64,000 bases of DNA from Gellertiella hungarica (lineage in GTDB: Bacteria; Pseudomonadota; Alphaproteobacteria; Rhizobiales; Rhizobiaceae). The stretch covers positions 866,890-930,889 of the forward strand of contig NZ_JACIEZ010000001.1 in assembly GCF_014197145.1 (NCBI RefSeq), in the 5' to 3' direction. Positions within the stretch are counted from its first letter, which is position 1. Every line of letters starts with the position of its first letter. The notes beneath the pieces were generated by a model. That model had not been told where the DNA came from, searched no databases, and saw nothing but the letters and a program-made list of their open reading frames with translations. Below are positions 59,886 through 64,000 of this stretch, in pieces. The translations under genes were made by a program, and so were the position numbers.

Positions 59886-60836
59886 TCAGATGGCCGGCAC
59901 GATGTAGTCGGGGACGATGCCGCAGGCGGCGATCTTCTCGCGCACGTCCACGCCCTTGAAGAGGCCGTGATCGGACACGAGAACGGTTCCCCAGCCCGCC
60001 GCCGCACCGCCGAGTACGTCGGTGTGCAGGGTGTCGCCGACCATGCAGATCCTTCCGTCCCTGGCAGCCGGGTGCGTCCTGCGCACCAGATCGTAGACCG
60101 ACGGGAAGGGCTTGCCGTGGAATTCCACCGATCCGAGTCCGAGCTTTGCCAGACGGTAGCCGAAATAGCCGGGCTCGGTGCTCAACCCGCCCTCGCGCGG
60201 GGCGATGATGTCGGGATTGGCTATGATGACGGGGCGGGAGCGCCGCGTCAGCGTAGCCTCGAGCAGGGCCTGGCGATGGGCCGTCCAGCGCAGGTTCGAG
60301 AGAAAGAGAAAGCCTTCGGCGCGGTCGTAGAGTTCGGCATCATCCCCGGGATGAAGCGGCTGGAAGGGCAGGGCGCCGGCCTCGCCCGCATCCATCCCCA
60401 GGACCGCCCAGTTTTCGTTTGCTCCCCGTGCGATGGCGGCTTCCTCCGCCGCCTGCCTGCTGGTCGCAATGTCCGTCGAGGGAAAGTCGAAGCCGAGGCG
60501 AGTGAACTTCGCGAGCGAGGCGGCCGGATCGTAGCTCGCCGCATTGGTGACCACCACGCAGGTCTTGCCGCGTGCGCGCAGCATGCGTACGCGCTCGACC
60601 GCGCCGGGAATCGGCGTATCGCCCACATTCAGCACGCCGAACGCATCGAAGACGAACATGTCGAACTCATCCACCAGCGCTCCGAGGTCAGTCCTTGCCG
60701 CGCCGGCCCCCTTGAATCGGGCCTCCGGCAGCAGCCCGCGGACTGCCTCATAGGCCTTGAAGGCGGTGTCCGAATCGAAGGCCGGCGCCAGCGGATCCTG
60801 GCCGTCGGGAATGGGAAGGGCATGAACTGATGTCAT
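59886..60836 (-). CDS. HAD-IIA (NagD-like) phosphatase
   Basis: A 316-residue protein with HAD-IIA motifs: motif I FVFDAFGVLNVG (the second Asp of the usual DxD is shifted to a Gly/Val context), motif II VVVTNAAS, motif III with Lys in EFHGKPFPSVYDL, motif IV ICMVGDTLHTDVLGG. The large C2 cap lies between motifs II and III. Relatives dephosphorylate glycerol phosphate, phosphoglycolate, pyridoxal phosphate or nucleotides. It converges with the polyol operon three bases past its end, so it may use one of its phosphates. ATG 60836 is preferred; the frame runs to 60926. Confidence 0.8.
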   Translation of the reverse strand: MTSVHALPIPDGQDPLAPAFDSDTAFKAYEAVRGLLPEARFKGAGAARTDLGALVDEFDMFVFDAFGVLNVGDTPIPGAVERVRMLRARGKTCVVVTNAASYDPAASLAKFTRLGFDFPSTDIATSRQAAEEAAIARGANENWAVLGMDAGEAGALPFQPLHPGDDAELYDRAEGFLFLSNLRWTAHRQALLEATLTRRSRPVIIANPDIIAPREGGLSTEPGYFGYRLAKLGLGSVEFHGKPFPSVYDLVRRTHPAARDGRICMVGDTLHTDVLGGAAAGWGTVLVSDHGLFKGVDVREKIAACGIVPDYIVPAI

Positions 60837-61179
60837 TGAAGAGGGTCGTCCGGCGAGGTTCCAGTCCCAAAATGGGAAGCGTTGCCGCAGGCCCCTGGGT
60901 GAGGCGCTGCACATGATGCTGTCCATAGCATTTGCGGTCCGTCAAGGTGAGGAGAAATTGGCGGCTTCGACCTGTTTTTCCTCATCCGCCAGGGCTCGGA
61001 CGCTGCCGGAGGAAGCGCTGGCTTCATGCTCCCGTCACCGGAGCGCCGGCTGGGGCCGGTTGCAGCAGAACTCACCCATTCGTTAACTGGATTATGTTAT
61101 ATATAACTTTACTAATCCCGTTATTAGTTTATAGCATTTTTTACATATAATCAGCGCCGGAGACGACGAGGTTCCGGCA
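60837..61179. other. Intergenic region with AT-rich palindromes
   Basis: No gene is seen in ~340 bases. The first 230 bases are GC-rich. The last ~60 bases are strongly A+T-rich and hold two perfect palindromes, GTTATATATAAC (61096-61107) and ACTAAT-CCCGTT-ATTAGT (61111-61128). The place directly upstream of the TadG-like gene suggests promoter and regulator-binding elements; this is inference. Confidence 0.5.
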
Positions 61180-62472
61180 ATGTTGAAGCGCATCTTCAAG
61201 AACAAGCAAGGCAATTTCGGCCTTACGACCGCCTTTCTGATGGCACCGCTGATGGCCATGGCTGGCATTGCGCTCGATTTTGGCAACGCCTATGTCCTTC
61301 GCAACGACCTGCAGAACGCAGCGGATGCCGCAGTCGTGGGGGCGATCTCCGAGAAATCCACGGGCGTGACGGCCTCCTACTGGCAGGACAACGGCGCCGT
61401 CGGGGCGGCAGAGCGCGATGCGGTCAAGTTGTTCACGGCCCAGGTCCAGCCGCGCTCCGACCTCAAGCTCGTATCCACCAATGCCTCGGTCACGAAGACG
61501 GGCAACCTGCTGAAATCGACGCTCACCTATCGTGCGGAGGTCAAGACGATCTTCTCGCAGATCATCGGCAAGAACACGATTACCTTCAAAGGCACGGCCA
61601 CGGCCGAGTATTCGACGCAGACCTTCCGGCAGTTCTACGTGCTCCTCGACAATACCCCTTCCATGGGCGTCGGGGCCACCACGGCCGACATCAACAAGAT
61701 GGTCGCGAACACGTCCGACAAGTGTGCCTTTGCCTGCCACATCGTCGACAATGGGGTCGAGAACACCGGCGACTACTACAATCTGGCGAAGAAGCTCGGC
61801 GTCACCATCCGCATCGATGTCGTGGCCCAGGCCGTGGCAAGCCTGATGGACACGGCAATCAGGACCCGAAGCACCGGCGACCAGTACAGCATGTCCGTCT
61901 ATACCTTCGGCGAGAAGGCGGAGGATGTGAAGCCGCTGGAAGTCGCTTCCATGACCAGCGATCTCGCGAACATCAAGACCAAGGCCAACAAGATCCAGCT
62001 GATGACCATCCCCTATCAGGGATACAACATGGACCAGCAGACCAGCTTCGATACCGCCCTGACCCAGATGAAATCCATCATCGGTTCGCAGGGCACGGGC
62101 GCTTCCGCGCTCAACCCGGAGAAGGTGGTGTTTTTCGTGTCGGATGGCGTCGGCGACAGCAAGAAGCCGGTGGGCTGCACCAAACCGCTCTATTCGAGCA
62201 CGCGGTGCCAGGAACCCATCGATCTGAAATACTGCGATGCGCTGAAGGCGAACGGCATCAAGATTGCCGTGCTCTATACCACCTATCTGCCGCTGCCGAC
62301 CAACGGCTGGTACAACACCTGGATCGCGCCGTTCCAGAACCAGATCTCCACGAACATGCGAGCCTGCGCCAGCGAGGGCCTGTTCTTCGAGGTGAGCCCA
62401 ACGCAGGGCATTGCCGAGGCCATGAACGCCCTGTTCCTGCGCATCGTCACCACGCCCCGTCTGACCGGCTGA
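61180..62472 (+). CDS. TadG/TadE-like protein with von Willebrand factor A-type domain
   Basis: A 430-residue protein. The N-terminus is a Tad-type pilin-like start: basic residues, QGNFGLTTAFLMAPLMAMAG as a single membrane span, then ALDFGNAYVLRNDLQNAADA, the TadE/G signature. Residues ~150-430 form a von Willebrand A-type domain with the metal site variant LDNTPSMG instead of DxSxS. Four Cys (CAFACHIV, GCTKPLYSSTRCQEP) may form disulfides outside the membrane. It may belong to a surface pilus or adhesin system; no other tad gene is in the window. Confidence 0.85.
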   Translation: MLKRIFKNKQGNFGLTTAFLMAPLMAMAGIALDFGNAYVLRNDLQNAADAAVVGAISEKSTGVTASYWQDNGAVGAAERDAVKLFTAQVQPRSDLKLVSTNASVTKTGNLLKSTLTYRAEVKTIFSQIIGKNTITFKGTATAEYSTQTFRQFYVLLDNTPSMGVGATTADINKMVANTSDKCAFACHIVDNGVENTGDYYNLAKKLGVTIRIDVVAQAVASLMDTAIRTRSTGDQYSMSVYTFGEKAEDVKPLEVASMTSDLANIKTKANKIQLMTIPYQGYNMDQQTSFDTALTQMKSIIGSQGTGASALNPEKVVFFVSDGVGDSKKPVGCTKPLYSSTRCQEPIDLKYCDALKANGIKIAVLYTTYLPLPTNGWYNTWIAPFQNQISTNMRACASEGLFFEVSPTQGIAEAMNALFLRIVTTPRLTG

Positions 62473-62657
62473 AGACACGAAGAAAGGCGTTTCGGAAAAG
62501 AGCCTGCCGGTTCGCCAATTCCGGTGGACGGTGAGCCCGGCAGACCGGGCGGCGCCACCGGTCATTTCCTATATTTCGTTTTCAAAATCTATACTTATCG
62601 CAAATTGTCATTCGTCAAATTTTCTTCTATGCAAGGAGAATGAAGGCTCGCGGCGAG

Positions 62658-62677
62658 CCCGGCTTCAGCCGGGTTTT
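62658..62677 (+). terminator. Terminator-like hairpin between the TadG-like gene and fixL
   Basis: CCCGGC (62658-62663) pairs with GCCGGG (62668-62673) over TTCA, followed by TTTT. It is short but of the standard intrinsic type, and may end the TadG-like transcript. The rest of the 240-base gap shows no gene. Confidence 0.55.
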
Positions 62678-62713
62678 GCAGCGGGAGTCCAGTCGTTTCT
62701 CCGGTGATTGCCC

Positions 62714-63908
62714 ATGCAGCCAGGTCTGGTCACGGACATAAAGGCCTATATCAGCCAGACGCTCCTGCATCGGCAGGTCTCCGGTCTTCCGGCGCTGGCG
62801 GTTGCCTTCGTCGCGGTAGGCATCGCCTTCTTCCTGCGGCTGGCGTTGTCGGGCCTTCTGGAAGACCGTGCGGTCTTTACCCTCTTCATCCTTCCCATCC
62901 TGCTGGTGGCGATTGTCGCCGGGCTCGGTGCGTCGCTGCTGGCGGTTGGCCTTTCCACGATTGCGGCCACCTACCTGAGCTCGAGCACCAGCGGTACCTT
63001 CAACGGTGCCGAGGCGCTGGTCTTTGCCGGGGTGGGCGTCGTGATTGCCTTCATCGGCGAGGCGCTGCGCAATGCCCGCGACGCGATCACGGCCAGCCGT
63101 GGCGACCTGGATGTGCGCGAAGCCCATCTTCGCTCCATTCTCGATACGGTTCTCGATGCGACCGTCGTCAGCACCGCGGACGGGACGATCGTTTCCTTCA
63201 ATGCCGCGGCAGTGCGTCAGTTCGGCTATACGGAGGAGGAGGTCGTGGGGCAGAACCTTCGGATCCTCATGCCGGAGCCCTATCGCGGCGAACATGACGG
63301 CTACATGCAACGCTATCTGCGCACCGGCGAGAAGCGGATCATCGGGGTCGACCGGGTGGTCGTCGGACGGCGCAAGGATGGCTCGACCTTTCCGATGAAG
63401 CTCGCTGTCGGCGAAACCCGCACCCGCGGCCAGACCTTCTTTACCGGTTTCATCCGGGACCTGACGGAGCGCGAGGAATCGGCAACCCGCCTCCAGGAAA
63501 TCCAGGGGCAGCTTGCACGGCTGGCGCGCCTCAATGAAATGGGCGAAATGGCCTCGACGCTGGCCCATGAGCTGAACCAGCCGCTTTCCGCCATCGCAAA
63601 TTATGTTCACGGCTGTTCGCGCCTGCTGAGAGACCTGGACGATGCGGTCGCCTCGCGCATGCGCGAGGCGCTGGAAGAGACGGCCAGGCAGTCCCTGAGG
63701 GCCGGGCAGATCATCAAGCACCTGCGCGAGTTCGTGACGAAGGGCGAGACGGAGCGCGGGCCGGAAAACATCCGGACCCTGGTCGAGGAGGCCGGGGCCC
63801 TGGCCCTTGCCGGCTCGCGGGAAAAAGGTGTGCGGACCATCTTCGACTTCCAGCCGGGCGCCGAATACGTGCTCGTCGACCGCATCCAGATCCAGCAGGT
63901 TCTCACCA
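62714..63908 (+). pseudogene. fixL: FixL oxygen-sensor histidine kinase, interrupted at its ATPase domain
   Basis: The first 398 codons are a full FixL N-part: four membrane spans (~28-125), a PAS haem domain (~135-255) with haem-ligand His194 in [10 protein letters not shown] and the regulatory Arg in GVDRVV, and a dimerisation/phospho-acceptor helix with His285 in [10 protein letters not shown]. Both His numbers match S. meliloti FixL. After IQIQQVLT the expected ATP-binding N-box (NLxRNAxEA) is absent and unrelated sequence follows in frame to the window end. Without the catalytic domain the kinase should not phosphorylate FixJ. The break at 63908 looks like an insertion. Confidence 0.75.
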
Positions 63909-64000
63909 TGTGTGGACGGCCCGTGGAATGCAAGACTCTGTATCGATGGGATCGGTCAGGTTCAGTCATGTGTCCGGCCTTTTATCGTGGCATTGTAGCC
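63909..64000 (+). mobile_element. Likely left end of an insertion element in fixL
   Basis: From 63909 (TGTGTGGACGGCCCGTGG) the sequence is unrelated to fixL. It starts with TG, and a related short block recurs at 63943-63975 (TGTGTCCGGCC then GTGGCATTGTAG), as in elements with repeated end sequences such as the IS21 family. No transposase is visible because the window ends 91 bases later. The family is not certain, and an assembly join cannot be excluded. Confidence 0.45.

Overview
The window holds the right-hand ~42 kb of an intact-looking prophage of a contractile-tailed (myovirus-type) phage, followed by ~22 kb of host chromosome. The host is most likely a member of the Rhizobiaceae (Alphaproteobacteria). 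Evidence for this is a fixL-type haem oxygen sensor whose His194 and His285 sit at the positions known for Sinorhizobium meliloti FixL, an ABC-transporter polyol locus with a SorC-type regulator, GC-rich coding, and phage genes (a DUF1515-like protein, DUF6362-like and DUF6551-like proteins) of rhizobial type. The species cannot be fixed from sequence alone.

Prophage (1-42127). The left end lies outside the window and no integrase is visible. A CI-like S24 repressor (minus strand) and a Cro-like gene (plus) diverge from an operator region with two AATGC-N5-GCAT(T/C) palindromes. Early and replication genes run rightward from there: RMF-like protein, RuvC-like resolvase, a helicase-DNA methyltransferase fusion carrying a nested HNH endonuclease VII gene, a DnaB-like helicase, a DUF6551/ParB-like protein, winged-helix proteins, a cytosine-C5 methyltransferase interrupted by an intein exactly at its catalytic Cys, and a DnaA domain-IV-like protein. 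A terminator and two phage tRNAs, Ser(GCU) and Thr(UGU), separate this from the late genes: terminases, portal, scaffold, P22-like coat, connectors, tail sheath and tube, a tail chaperone pair made by a -1 frameshift (slippery TTTTTTC), tape measure, baseplate, fibres, endolysin, holin-like proteins and a strong terminator at 40025-40056. Accessory genes (a HMCES/YedK protein and a low-GC HNH protein) lie next to the attachment site, which is the 3' half of a tRNA-Lys(CUU) gene at 42082-42127. The complete tRNA-Lys is therefore expected at the unseen left end.

Host chromosome (42128-64000). It begins with an MgtC-family membrane protein, a DUF763 protein, a HAD phosphatase, an ankyrin/kelch-like fusion and a stand-alone RibD-reductase/RibA pair. 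A polyol or glycerol-phosphate-type locus follows: a divergent MDR alcohol dehydrogenase, then ABC permeases, binding protein, ATPase, SorC regulator, FGGY kinase, a sn-glycerol-1-phosphate-dehydrogenase-like protein and a GpsA-like protein, with a convergent HAD-IIA phosphatase. Having dehydrogenases for both glycerol-phosphate enantiomer types in one operon is the most intriguing metabolic feature. Next is a TadG-like von Willebrand factor-A protein. The window ends in fixL, which loses its ATPase domain at 63908, where unrelated sequence begins; the likely cause is an insertion element that runs off the window.

Most late and replication phage genes overlap by ATGA or are spaced by a few bases, so they are probably co-transcribed and translationally coupled.
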